In this document: positions 51,563-60,010 of the stretch, piece after piece
Numbering within the stretch: position 1 is the stretch's first letter
Layout of the letters: every line of letters starts with the position of its first letter
From: Candidatus Thorarchaeota archaeon
GTDB taxonomy: Archaea > Asgardarchaeota > Thorarchaeia > Thorarchaeales > Thorarchaeaceae
DNA length: 60,456 nucleotides
Assembly (NCBI GenBank): GCA_021498125.1
Contig: JAIZWL010000003.1
Location: forward strand, 1 to 60,456
Reading direction: 5' to 3'
Made by a program: the position numbers and the translations under genes
Notes under the pieces: model-generated
What the model saw: the letters and a program-made list of their open reading frames with translations, nothing else
Told to the model about the DNA's origin: nothing
Database searches by the model: none

Positions 51563-52081
51563 TTGGGACTCTACCGTTTTAGAGACAAGTTTCCGAAAGT
51601 CCATTCTGATGCATATATCTCGCCTCGTGCCTCATTGATCGGTGATGTCGAGGTTGATGCTGAATCGTCCATCTGGGAATTTGCTGTTCTTCGAGGTGAC
51701 ATGAACGAGATACGCATTGGGAAAGGCACCTCTATTCAGGACAATGCTTCCGTCCATACGACCTTTGATAATGGGGCTTATGTTGGTGACTACGTGACGG
51801 CAGGTCACAATTGTGTGATTCATGCCTGTGAGATCGGCGATAATTGTCTAATCGGGATTGGCTCCATCATACTGACAGGCGCCAAGATCGGTGAAGGTAG
51901 CGTTATTGGTGCAGGTGCCGTTGTCACAGAGGGGACTGTGATCCCACCACACTCACTAGTGTTGGGTATCCCCGGGAAGGTCGTGAAAGAAGTTCCCGAG
52001 AATATGATGGCCGAGTTTCTGCTCGGTGCCAAGTCCTACATCGAGCTAGGCAAGATCTACCGTTCTCAGGAAGACATGTGA
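51563..52081 (+). CDS. Gamma carbonic anhydrase-like hexapeptide protein
   Basis: The 172-residue protein is a left-handed beta-helix of hexapeptide repeats (IGDVEV, IGDNCLIGIGSIILTGAKIGEGSVIGAGAVV). The three zinc-binding His positions of gamma carbonic anhydrases are kept (SVHTT, AGHNCVIHAC). It would interconvert CO2 and bicarbonate, although some relatives lack this activity. The start is TTG at 51563. It lies upstream of the hydrogenase operon. Confidence 0.8.
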   Translation: MGLYRFRDKFPKVHSDAYISPRASLIGDVEVDAESSIWEFAVLRGDMNEIRIGKGTSIQDNASVHTTFDNGAYVGDYVTAGHNCVIHACEIGDNCLIGIGSIILTGAKIGEGSVIGAGAVVTEGTVIPPHSLVLGIPGKVVKEVPENMMAEFLLGAKSYIELGKIYRSQEDM

Positions 52082-52168
52082 GAGCGGTTGTGCAAGCAGT
52101 CCTCAACCAGCAAGCATATTAGGGCTATCTGATGGCGCTCGCTCGTATTCAGCAGGACGTGGATTGGT

Positions 52169-52498
52169 ATGACCCTCATACTCGGTTTCATATTGGTGCT
52201 CGGATTGAGTTTTCTCTTTGCAGGCCTACTTCTACTGCTGGGGCGCTCGGTCGCTCCACCTGCACGACAGACAGGTGCAGCAGTGGAGGCATATGCCTGT
52301 GGAGAACCAAGTTTTCTGGGTGGAAAGGTGCAATTTCACCTTCAACTCTTCAACTACGCCCTATACTTCATGCTCTTTGACATTATTGGGTTCATGTTGT
52401 TTCTCTCGTGGTCAAACCCAGGTATCGTGGTGATCGCATATCTACTGATCGCACTGGTCGCGGCCGCGTATGTGTCACTGACCCCAACTAACGAATAA
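52169..52498 (+). CDS. Complex I subunit A-like membrane protein
   Basis: The 109-residue protein has three membrane helices and the NuoA pattern (EAYACGEPSF.., then FNYALYFMLFDIIGFMLFLSW). In NuoA the matching loop is FDVEAL; here the Asp is kept but the Glu is replaced, giving FDIIG. It is the first gene of a six-gene operon for a hydrogenase/complex I-like enzyme. It sits in the membrane near the H-type subunit. Confidence 0.8.
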   Translation: MTLILGFILVLGLSFLFAGLLLLLGRSVAPPARQTGAAVEAYACGEPSFLGGKVQFHLQLFNYALYFMLFDIIGFMLFLSWSNPGIVVIAYLLIALVAAAYVSLTPTNE

Positions 52499-52511
52499 GG
52501 AGGAATCACGA

Positions 52512-53039
52512 GTGGGATTTTTCAAACGACTGGCTGATAAGGCCAAAGTCAAATCGCCATGGGTCTTTCACTTCAATAGTGGAAGCTGTAATGGTTGTGA
52601 CATCGAGATTATTGCAGCTCTGATGCCTCGTCTGGATCTCGAACGGTTTGGTGTGAAACTGGTGGGTAGTCCGCGGCATGCAGACATCATGCTGGCTACT
52701 GGTCCGGTCACAGAACAGATCAAGCCTCGCCTCCAGCGCATCTACGAACAAATGCCAGAGCCGAAATATGTTGTGGCCATCGGTTCCTGTGCATGTAGTG
52801 GTGGTGTCTTCAGAGGCGGCTACAATGTTCTTGGTGGTATCGATCAAGCCATCCCCGTGACAGCCTATGTCCCCGGGTGTCCACCAAAACCATCTGCTAT
52901 CATGTATGGTGCTTACCAGCTTCTTCAGGTTCTTGCAGAATTAATGGGGGTTGCCCCCAAAGAATTAGCTCCTGATTTTGAAGAGCCAGCTCCCCCAACG
53001 GAGAGTACTACTGAGAATACGGAGGCTGTTCATGCATGA
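52512..53039 (+). CDS. Hydrogenase small subunit/NuoB-like subunit
   Basis: The 175-residue protein carries the four Cys ligands of the proximal [4Fe-4S] cluster: SCNGCDIEI, then GSCACSGGVF and PGCPPKP. It would pass electrons to the NiFe site of the D-type subunit. The start is GTG with an ideal AAGGAGGAAT 5 bases upstream. Its stop overlaps the next start (ATGA). Confidence 0.9.
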   Translation: MGFFKRLADKAKVKSPWVFHFNSGSCNGCDIEIIAALMPRLDLERFGVKLVGSPRHADIMLATGPVTEQIKPRLQRIYEQMPEPKYVVAIGSCACSGGVFRGGYNVLGGIDQAIPVTAYVPGCPPKPSAIMYGAYQLLQVLAELMGVAPKELAPDFEEPAPPTESTTENTEAVHA

Positions 53040-53605
53040 GTGGTACTGAATCAGCAATTCCTGAATACAGACCAGCAGAACGTGACGAGTCGCACAAGAA
53101 GGAGTATGCACTACTTGACACGATCCTACGAGATCAACCTGATGCGGTTGTAGCCGAAGAGTGTTATGTACACGTACAGCCTCGTCGGGTCTTCATTAGG
53201 GTGCACCCCGAGAAGCTACGTGATTTTATTGTGTATATGCAGAATACGCATGATATGTGGCAGTTTAGCACACTCTCAGGTCGTGATCTTGGGGACGACC
53301 TTCAAGCGAACTATCACTTTTTCTTGAACGCACAACGGATAGCCGTCACTATCCGACTTAATGTACCACGGGACCATCCGGAGTATCCGTCTATCACGGA
53401 TCTTGTACCGGGTGCGGAATTTGTTGAGAACGAGCTTCGGGAACTATTTGGCATCTTCCCAGTTGGACATCCGAATGTGCGGCGATGCGAGTTACCCGAG
53501 AACTGGCCCTCAGAAGAGTATCCGCTTCGTAAGGACTGGGCCGACCCACGAGGATTGATGAAGCGGTCAAAGACCGTCGGCCCCAAGCCAAAGGAGGAAC
53601 TGTAA
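53036..53605 (+). CDS. 30 kDa (NuoC-like) subunit
   Basis: The 189-residue protein has the C-subunit signature VENELRELFGIFPVGHPNVRRCELPENWPSEEYPLRKDW near its end. It is a cytosolic peripheral-arm subunit that holds the B and D subunits together. It starts inside the end of the B gene (ATGA overlap) and is followed 1 base later by the D gene. Confidence 0.9.
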   Translation: MSGTESAIPEYRPAERDESHKKEYALLDTILRDQPDAVVAEECYVHVQPRRVFIRVHPEKLRDFIVYMQNTHDMWQFSTLSGRDLGDDLQANYHFFLNAQRIAVTIRLNVPRDHPEYPSITDLVPGAEFVENELRELFGIFPVGHPNVRRCELPENWPSEEYPLRKDWADPRGLMKRSKTVGPKPKEEL

Positions 53606-53606
53606 C

Positions 53607-54836
53607 ATGACCAGTGCCGATGAAAAACGGATTGTTATCCCCCCACGTGTCACGATTCCTATTGGCCCCCAGCATCCCGCGCTCAAGGAGCCTGGAATGT
53701 TCAAGCTCACCGTTGAGGGTGAGTACATTGTGGATGCCGAGGTCAATATCGGTTACAACCATCGTGGTATTGAGAAACTTGCAGAAACAAATTCCCATAT
53801 ACAAAATCTGTATCTTCTGGCTCGAATCTGTGGGATCTGTTCAGCCACCCATAATGGTAACTACGCCCAAGCAGTCGAGGCTGCTGCGGAGATTGAGATT
53901 CCCGAACGCGCAAAGTTCATTCGCACTCTCGTCTGGGAACTGGAGCGAATTCACTCTCATACGCTCTGGCTCGGTGTAGCGTTCCACGAGGTTGGTTTTG
54001 ATACGGCCTTCATGTATACGTGGCGAGATCGTGAGGTCGTCATGGATATGTTGGAGGACATCTCTGGCAACCGGGTCAATTATGACATGAATACTCCTGG
54101 TGGTGTTCGTCGTGATATCCCTGATGAGCTCGTTCCAAAGTTGCTCCGTGGTCTTGACAAGCTTGAGGAACGAATGATATACTACCGTGATGTGGCCATT
54201 CACGAGAAGACGTTCTGGGATCGGGCTGCTGATGTTGGGCTTCTTGAGACCGACATTGCCAAGAAGACTGGGGCTGTTGGTCCTACTGCAAGGGGGAGCA
54301 ATGTGCCAGTCGATGTTCGCTTTAATGATCCCACTCAGGCATATCCCTATCTACTTGATACGGGCGACTTTGAGATCGTCCTCAACGATCGTTGTGATGT
54401 GGCTGGGCGTACGATAGTTCGTATCGTCGAGACTATCGAATCGATTAAAATGAGCCGGTGGCTTCTCGAGAACCTACCCGGCGGGTCAATCCGTGAGCGG
54501 GTTCGCCCCAGGATTCAACCAAATGAGGTCCTCTCTCGCTATGAGGCGCCACGTGGTGAGGTTATCCACTTCCTAGTGACCAATGGAACCGATAAGCCTG
54601 AGCGGATTAAGGTGCGCGCACCCACCCACGCTAACTGGGTTTCAATGGCACATACCCTGCGCGGGAACTATCTTGCGGATGCGCCGATCATCTTGGCCGC
54701 GATTGACCCATGTTACAGTTGTACGGATAGAGTAGCGGTCATCGACGCAAGTGACGAATCAATAGAGCTTGTACCACTGGATGTGCTTCGCGTCCGCTCG
54801 AACAAATGGTACAATGAGCATTCGAGGAGCGAGTGA
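53607..54836 (+). CDS. [NiFe] hydrogenase large subunit (group 4, NuoD-like)
   Basis: The 409-residue protein has both nickel-binding motifs of active [NiFe] hydrogenases: ARICGICSATH (RxCGxCxxxH) near residue 75 and AIDPCYSCTDR (DPCxxC) near the end. In true complex I NuoD these cysteines are lost, so this is a hydrogenase. AGGAGG precedes the ATG. There is no long C-terminal extension after DPCYSC to be removed by a protease. It lies in the cytosolic arm and acts on H+ or H2. Confidence 0.93.
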   Translation: MTSADEKRIVIPPRVTIPIGPQHPALKEPGMFKLTVEGEYIVDAEVNIGYNHRGIEKLAETNSHIQNLYLLARICGICSATHNGNYAQAVEAAAEIEIPERAKFIRTLVWELERIHSHTLWLGVAFHEVGFDTAFMYTWRDREVVMDMLEDISGNRVNYDMNTPGGVRRDIPDELVPKLLRGLDKLEERMIYYRDVAIHEKTFWDRAADVGLLETDIAKKTGAVGPTARGSNVPVDVRFNDPTQAYPYLLDTGDFEIVLNDRCDVAGRTIVRIVETIESIKMSRWLLENLPGGSIRERVRPRIQPNEVLSRYEAPRGEVIHFLVTNGTDKPERIKVRAPTHANWVSMAHTLRGNYLADAPIILAAIDPCYSCTDRVAVIDASDESIELVPLDVLRVRSNKWYNEHSRSE

Positions 54837-54840
54837 TAAA

Positions 54841-55932
54841 ATGCAGACAATAGTAGATCAGTTCATAGGCCTGCTCGTCCAAGGTCTTTGGATTCTTATC
54901 TTCCCAGGTATCTTCTTCATCACCTTCTTGGCCCTCTTATGGGAATGGATCGATCGTAAGGTGTACGCGCGTTTGCAGAACCGTGTTGGGCCACTCCATA
55001 CTGGCTGGAAGGGTATCCTTCAACCATTGATGGACTTCTTCAAGCTACTTGGAAAAGAAGACCTGACCCCTGAAAAGGCCGACAGAAGAGGATTTGCAGC
55101 AGTTCCAGTTGTCATGTTGGTCTTGTCACTAGTGCTGTGCATGTTCCTCCCCATCGTTGACATGAACCCCTCTGTTCCGGGTGTCCAAGGGATTCTCAGT
55201 TTTGAGGGCGACCTGATCATTATCCTGTTCATCAGCACCCTGATGGCATTTGTCATCATTCTTGCAGGGTACTTCAGCTCAAATCCCTATGGTCAGACTG
55301 GTGCTGCTCGTACAGGTATGCTCTTGGTCAGCTTCGAGATCCCCCTCATTCTTGCACTCATTGTTCCGGCATTTTTGACGGGGAGTCTTGCGCTGAGCAC
55401 GATCCTATACAGGATTACTCAGTTGAGCCCTGCATATGCTTGGCTACTCGTTCTGCCATTTGTCATCTATCTGATCGCAGCTCAGGCAGAACTGGAACGC
55501 ATCCCCTTTGATGTGAGTCATGCTGAGGTCGAGATCGTTCACGGGTGGCAGGTTGAGTTCAGCGGCAAGAAGCTTGCATTCATCCATCTTGCAGAGGATG
55601 TCCTGCTTGTCTTCAGTGCTGGACTGGCAACCACGCTCTTTCTTGGAGGGCCATACCTGTTGGAGTTCATCCCCCTGAGTATGTTCTCGGTTGACTTTGC
55701 CACCTTGGCTGCAACCACTTGGGTGGGCTGGCTCTACTATCCATTGGTCTTTATGTTCAAGTCGGCAATAATCGTCATTATTCTCTCCAACATGCGAACG
55801 GTCTTTGCACGATGGAGAATCGATCAGATTGTCCGGTATGGCTGGAAGGTCATGGTACCACTTGCACTCGTTTCTCTCATGGTAGTTCAGGTGGCTATAG
55901 TATACGTGTTTCCGTTATTGGGAGTGATCTAA
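54841..55932 (+). CDS. Complex I subunit H-like membrane protein
   Basis: The 363-residue protein has about eight membrane helices. It has the H-subunit signatures WIDRKVYARLQNRVGP and LQPLMDFFKLLGKEDLTPEKADR near the start, and ELERIPFDVSHAEVEIVHGWQVEFSG in the middle. It links the electron-carrying arm to ion movement. The start was moved to the ATG at 54841, directly after the D stop. The longer frame overlaps the D gene. Confidence 0.92.
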   Translation: MQTIVDQFIGLLVQGLWILIFPGIFFITFLALLWEWIDRKVYARLQNRVGPLHTGWKGILQPLMDFFKLLGKEDLTPEKADRRGFAAVPVVMLVLSLVLCMFLPIVDMNPSVPGVQGILSFEGDLIIILFISTLMAFVIILAGYFSSNPYGQTGAARTGMLLVSFEIPLILALIVPAFLTGSLALSTILYRITQLSPAYAWLLVLPFVIYLIAAQAELERIPFDVSHAEVEIVHGWQVEFSGKKLAFIHLAEDVLLVFSAGLATTLFLGGPYLLEFIPLSMFSVDFATLAATTWVGWLYYPLVFMFKSAIIVIILSNMRTVFARWRIDQIVRYGWKVMVPLALVSLMVVQVAIVYVFPLLGVI

Positions 55933-55933
55933 G

Positions 55934-56305
55934 ATGCCTCGACTAGGTAAAATGCAAAAAGAGCTGATGAAGAGCGCTCACTCGAAGGCTGCAACAGTCA
56001 TCTATCCCTTTACTAAAGAGGGTCTCAATATTCCTAAGGGCCTCCGAGGAAAGTGGTCTTATGCGGAGCCGGAGAAATGTACGGGCTGCAAGATCTGTGA
56101 ACGAGTCTGTCCATCAGGAGCTATCGAGATGATTGAGTGTCGTCCTGATGATTTCAAGACCAAGACTGGTGTCCGACCAATCTGTCACTTTGACCGTTGC
56201 ATCCTATGTGCGCAGTGTGTCGAGTCTTGTCCCCGAAATGTTCTCAGGCTCGATGAAGAGTATGAGATGGCATTTCTGAGTCGTAGTGATATGGTCATCT
56301 ACTAA
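55934..56305 (+). CDS. Two-cluster ferredoxin-type (NuoI-like) subunit
   Basis: The 123-residue protein has two CxxCxxCxxxCP motifs (CTGCKICERVCPSGA and CILCAQCVESCPRNV). It would carry electrons from ferredoxin to the B-subunit cluster. It starts 1 base after the stop of the H gene and is the last gene of the operon. Confidence 0.92.
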   Translation: MPRLGKMQKELMKSAHSKAATVIYPFTKEGLNIPKGLRGKWSYAEPEKCTGCKICERVCPSGAIEMIECRPDDFKTKTGVRPICHFDRCILCAQCVESCPRNVLRLDEEYEMAFLSRSDMVIY

Positions 56306-56326
56306 TCATACACGTAGAAACCGATG

Positions 56327-56362
56327 GGCCGCTACATGCGGCCTCACTCTTCTTTTTCTTTT
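56327..56362 (+). terminator. Terminator after the hydrogenase operon
   Basis: GGCCGC, a 5-base loop and GCGGCC form a perfect 6-bp stem, followed by a T-rich run. It lies about 20 bases after the last hydrogenase gene, before the convergent kor operon. Confidence 0.75.
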
Positions 56363-56429
56363 CACAATCACTCGTTCAAGAGATCTCTGTAAATACAACT
56401 CTATCATCACGTGCTGATTGCTTTGGTGT

Positions 56430-56993
56430 CTATTTGCCACCGCTGGTGAGTGCAGCCTCTCCTGCCTTCATTCCAAGATCAAGAGCAAGAAGGTTCGTCT
56501 TGACGAAACGTGGCCAGCGTTCCTCGATTCGTTTTCTGAGTCCTTCAACGGAGATCGCCTTTGTTATCACAGCAAACGCACCCAGCATGACAACGTTTGT
56601 GGCCTGTTTGGTTCCTATCTCTTTCTCTGCAATTCGGGTGGCCGGAATCTTGTAGGTCTTTACTCCCTCTGGCAAGTCCCCTTCGATCTCGACAAGATCC
56701 TCATCTATTATGAGAACCCCATTCTCCTTGAGACCATCCTTGTATGAGAGATAGGCTGCCCTGCTCATTGCGATGAAGACATCGGGATTTTGTACTTTGG
56801 GATAATCAATCTCAGCTTCTCCATCCATGACCACCTCGCTCTTGCTTGCACCGCCACGAGCCTCTGGGCCATATGACTGGGTCTGTACCACATACTTTCC
56901 ATCGAACAGTGCGGCGGTTTCGCCCATCACAACGGCCATGGTCACAACACCCTGCCCTCCAAAACCGCCAATACGGATCTCATATCTTGTCAT
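56430..56993 (-). CDS. korC: 2-oxoglutarate:ferredoxin oxidoreductase, gamma subunit
   Basis: The 187-residue protein starts MTRYEIRIGGFGGQGVVTMAVVMGE and has QSYGPEARGGASKSEVV, the signature of gamma subunits of 2-oxoacid oxidoreductases. It completes a KorDABC complex. The start at 56993 was chosen because GAGG lies before the ATG; the longer frame (GTG at 57002) overlaps the beta gene. Confidence 0.88.
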   Translation of the reverse strand: MTRYEIRIGGFGGQGVVTMAVVMGETAALFDGKYVVQTQSYGPEARGGASKSEVVMDGEAEIDYPKVQNPDVFIAMSRAAYLSYKDGLKENGVLIIDEDLVEIEGDLPEGVKTYKIPATRIAEKEIGTKQATNVVMLGAFAVITKAISVEGLRKRIEERWPRFVKTNLLALDLGMKAGEAALTSGGK

Positions 56994-56998
56994 CCACT

Positions 56999-57853
56999 TC
57001 ACTTCCTCTTCTGCTGCTGCATCTTTGCCTGTGCTTCCCGAAGAACTTCTGTATATTCCGGTTTCTCGATATCCACGAACTCACCGCATACGATACGTGA
57101 GTTGTATTCCAATTCAGCCTCATGAGGTGGTAGGCCGTTCTGAATATCTGCAACTTCCAATAGGTGCCTGTGCATAGCAACACCATCTCCGAGCTGATTG
57201 CTGCGGCCGTACGAAGTTGGGCAGGCCCCAACGATCTCGATGAACGAGAATCCCTTGTGGGCAATGCCTCGTTCAATGGATCTTGTGGCCCGTCTTACTT
57301 GGACCGCGGTCCATCGTGCGACAAAGGTCGCTCCTGAAGATGCTGCAAGCTTGACGAGATTAAATGGCCACTCAATATCTCCAAGTGGGCGTGGGCTTGT
57401 CTGTGTGTATCTACCGTGTTCGGTTGTTGGTCCAAACTGGCCCCCTGTCATTCCATAGTTGAAATTGTTCACACAGACGACTGTGATGTCGATGTTTCTT
57501 CTGCAGGCATGGATGAGGTGATTGCCACCGATTGCTGCAATATCTCCATCGCCTGACACAACAATGACCTCAAGTTCGGGATTGGCGATCTTGAGGCCCT
57601 CTGCAAAAGCGATTGACCTGCCATGGGTGGTGTGGAATGTGCCTGTCTTGAAATAACCTGACACTCTTCCGGTGCAACCGATACCTGATACGATGGCGAT
57701 CTTTTCAAAGTCAATATCGAGCTTCTCAATAGCTCTGGCGATCATGTTGGTCACAATACCAATAGAACATCCCGGGCAATAGATCCATGGAAGCCTATCG
57801 GTTCTCATGTACTTGGCCATTGGATGGGTCAGAACTTTCTCAGCAGCAGTCAT
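56999..57853 (-). CDS. korB: 2-oxoglutarate:ferredoxin oxidoreductase, beta subunit
   Basis: The 284-residue protein holds the thiamine pyrophosphate-binding motif VVSGDGDIAAIGGNHLIHACRRNIDITVVCVNNFNYGMTGGQ. It also has Cys residues (YCPGCSIG and GIGCTGR) for an iron-sulfur cluster. It carries out the TPP-dependent oxidative decarboxylation step. It overlaps the alpha gene by one base. Confidence 0.92.
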   Translation of the reverse strand: MTAAEKVLTHPMAKYMRTDRLPWIYCPGCSIGIVTNMIARAIEKLDIDFEKIAIVSGIGCTGRVSGYFKTGTFHTTHGRSIAFAEGLKIANPELEVIVVSGDGDIAAIGGNHLIHACRRNIDITVVCVNNFNYGMTGGQFGPTTEHGRYTQTSPRPLGDIEWPFNLVKLAASSGATFVARWTAVQVRRATRSIERGIAHKGFSFIEIVGACPTSYGRSNQLGDGVAMHRHLLEVADIQNGLPPHEAELEYNSRIVCGEFVDIEKPEYTEVLREAQAKMQQQKRK

Positions 57854-58983
57854 TACGCAACCTCCTTTATCACATCAAAGATCTCGTGTGGCAGTTGTGG
57901 CATCCCCGCAGGTTTTGCCATTAAGCGTACGGGTGTAGTACCAGTATACGCTCGCACCATATGATACACCTGACCGAGATTCTGTTCAGCAACAATGATC
58001 TGTTTGACCTCACCAGCCAAGTCCATGATGGTCTTCTCTGGGAACGGCCAGACGGTCTTAAGACGGAGCAACCCTACTTTGATTCCTTCCTCACGTGCCA
58101 TTCGGATAGCTCTCTTTGCACTTCTTGATGGTGTACCATATGCGATGACTGCAATGTCTGCATCATCAAGTTGGAATCGTTCTAAGTCAATAATCTTGTC
58201 AGAATTCTTACGGATCTTATCACTCAGTCTTGTGATTAATTCGATCTGAATGTGTTCCTTGTCTGAGGGATATCCTCTCTCATCATGGGTCAGGCCTGTT
58301 GCATAGAATTGATAGCCCGACCCGAATGTTGCCATTGGGGGGACGAGATCCTCATCTGCCTTGAATGGGAGGTACTCCTCCGGGCTGACCGTAGGCTTCT
58401 TTCGTGAGACTATCTTCAAGTCTTTCTCATCAGGAATGACGAGGCGTTCTCGCATATGCCCTACAGTCTCATCTGCTAAGACGAAGACCGGGACCCGATA
58501 TTGTTCGGCCAAATTAAAGGCCTGTACGGTCTGATCGAACATCTCCTGCACAGAGGCTGGGGTCAGGGCTATGATCTGGTAGTCCCCATGACTACCCCAT
58601 TTGGCTTGCATGACATCACCCTGTTGGCCACGTGTTGGCTGACCTGTACTTGGCCCGCCTCGCATGATATTCACGATTACAAGTGGGGTCTCGGTCATTA
58701 CTGCAAGACCGACGGCCTCCTGCATGAGGCTGATCCCCGGTCCTGATGTGGCCGTCATGGCCTTCGTTCCGGTCCATGATGCTCCAATCACACTGGTTAT
58801 GGAGGCAATCTCATCCTCATATTGAACATAAGCACCCCCCAGCTCGGGCATTCTTCGAGACATCCATTCTGCTATCTCTGTTGCAGGGGTGATTGGGTAT
58901 CCCCCAAAATATCTGCATCCCGCACTGAGGGCTCCCTCTGCGCAGGCTACATCGCCCATGGTGAACATGATACGTTCTGGCAT
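57853..58983 (-). CDS. korA: 2-oxoglutarate:ferredoxin oxidoreductase, alpha subunit
   Basis: The 376-residue protein has GGYPITPATEIAEWMSRRMPELGGAYVQYEDEIASITSVIGASWTGTKAMTATSGPG, typical of alpha subunits, and a later transketolase C-terminal-like domain. With the beta subunit it oxidises a 2-oxoacid and CoA to acyl-CoA, CO2 and reduced ferredoxin. The assignment to 2-oxoglutarate rests on the four-gene order and the sequence pattern. Confidence 0.92.
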   Translation of the reverse strand: MPERIMFTMGDVACAEGALSAGCRYFGGYPITPATEIAEWMSRRMPELGGAYVQYEDEIASITSVIGASWTGTKAMTATSGPGISLMQEAVGLAVMTETPLVIVNIMRGGPSTGQPTRGQQGDVMQAKWGSHGDYQIIALTPASVQEMFDQTVQAFNLAEQYRVPVFVLADETVGHMRERLVIPDEKDLKIVSRKKPTVSPEEYLPFKADEDLVPPMATFGSGYQFYATGLTHDERGYPSDKEHIQIELITRLSDKIRKNSDKIIDLERFQLDDADIAVIAYGTPSRSAKRAIRMAREEGIKVGLLRLKTVWPFPEKTIMDLAGEVKQIIVAEQNLGQVYHMVRAYTGTTPVRLMAKPAGMPQLPHEIFDVIKEVA

Positions 58984-59327
58984 TATTTTGCCTCCTTTTT
59001 CTCAGCCTCGAACTCTGGTATTATTGTCCCTTCTTCAAGCGCGCCCTTCTCATAGGCCTCCCTTGCCTCATCCCGGTCGGCAAGGAATATTGCCATGTCT
59101 GGGCAAATTCGCTCGCAGAATTCACAATTTACACATGCCTCAATATCACATGCATCAACAGGATGGTATCCCTTTCTGTTGTATTTTGTCATGTCGAGAC
59201 AGAGTACATTCTTCGGGCAGAACTCAACGCAGAGTCCACATTGTTTGCATTGTTCCTGTAAGATCACTAGGACCTTCTCTCTTTGTCTGGGCGGTTTTGG
59301 CGTTATTGGCTTGCGCACAGATGACAT
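58983..59327 (-). CDS. korD: 2-oxoglutarate:ferredoxin oxidoreductase, delta (ferredoxin) subunit
   Basis: The 114-residue protein has two ferredoxin motifs (CKQCGLCVEFCPKNVL and CVNCEFCERICPDMA). It shuttles electrons to ferredoxin within the Kor complex. It is the first gene of the operon; CAAGGAG lies before its ATG. A CTTATAGC TATA-like box lies about 100 bases upstream, leaving a leader of about 75 bases. Confidence 0.9.
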   Translation of the reverse strand: MSSVRKPITPKPPRQREKVLVILQEQCKQCGLCVEFCPKNVLCLDMTKYNRKGYHPVDACDIEACVNCEFCERICPDMAIFLADRDEAREAYEKGALEEGTIIPEFEAEKKEAK

Positions 59328-59539
59328 CGCTAATTACTCCTTGCCCACCACGACGGTCGGCTGCCGTGTCGGAGTGTGGGAGCAGTTATGCGGCGGCTGC
59401 GCCACCGGCACCCATCGCAGAATCCCACCGCTATAAGAGCGTTACTTTGGTGGCTTGCTCCTGACTCAGTTAGTAACAGCGAGAGTTAAGTATATCTTCC
59501 GTTCTAGGACATTATGGCGTTCACAGTGGAGTGATCATC

Positions 59540-60010
59540 TTGTCTGACGAGGCATCCCTAGAGGACTTGGCAAAGGCACTCAAAGGCAAGACCCTCCAAG
59601 TCTACTGGTACATGTTACGCCATCCTGTCCCGATGACTGCTCGGGAGATTCAACGTGGGACACGCCTCTCAAGCCCTTCCCTCTCAATGCACCATCTAGA
59701 ACGCCTCAAGAATCTTGGTCTTGTTGATAAGGACGTTCATGGGCAGTACACTATTCGACGAGATGTCCGGGTCGGAGTATTGAATCTCTTTGTAGGCCGG
59801 GGTCGTCTGATGGTCCCCCGTTATCTCTTCTATGCCACCTTTTATACTTCCATCACCGCCTCTCTGCTCACAGTGGCAATTTTGACGAACAGTATTACCA
59901 ATTGGCTCTCGGTCACGCTCATAATTATTCTTCTCTCACTTGATGTTCTTCTCTGGACCGAGACACTGAGAATATGGCGCGAACAACCATTTCCGGAGGG
60001 TGAGGAATGA
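59540..60010 (+). CDS. Membrane-anchored winged-helix regulator
   Basis: The roughly 156-residue protein has an ArsR-like winged helix (YWYMLRHPVPMTAREIQRGTRLSSPSLSMHHLERLKNLGLVDKD) followed by two membrane helices (about residues 92-110 and 118-140). The start is TTG at 59540, with GGAGTGA upstream; a GTG at 59531 is the alternative. A TAAGTATAT box lies near 59488. It overlaps the next gene (ATGA). A membrane-bound transcription factor is a plausible role. Confidence 0.65.
   Translation: MSDEASLEDLAKALKGKTLQVYWYMLRHPVPMTAREIQRGTRLSSPSLSMHHLERLKNLGLVDKDVHGQYTIRRDVRVGVLNLFVGRGRLMVPRYLFYATFYTSITASLLTVAILTNSITNWLSVTLIIILLSLDVLLWTETLRIWREQPFPEGEE

Noticed and set aside
53607-54836. True NADH dehydrogenase subunit D
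   Set aside because: Both CxxC pairs for nickel are intact, which is a hydrogenase feature, and no NADH-oxidising subunits are present.
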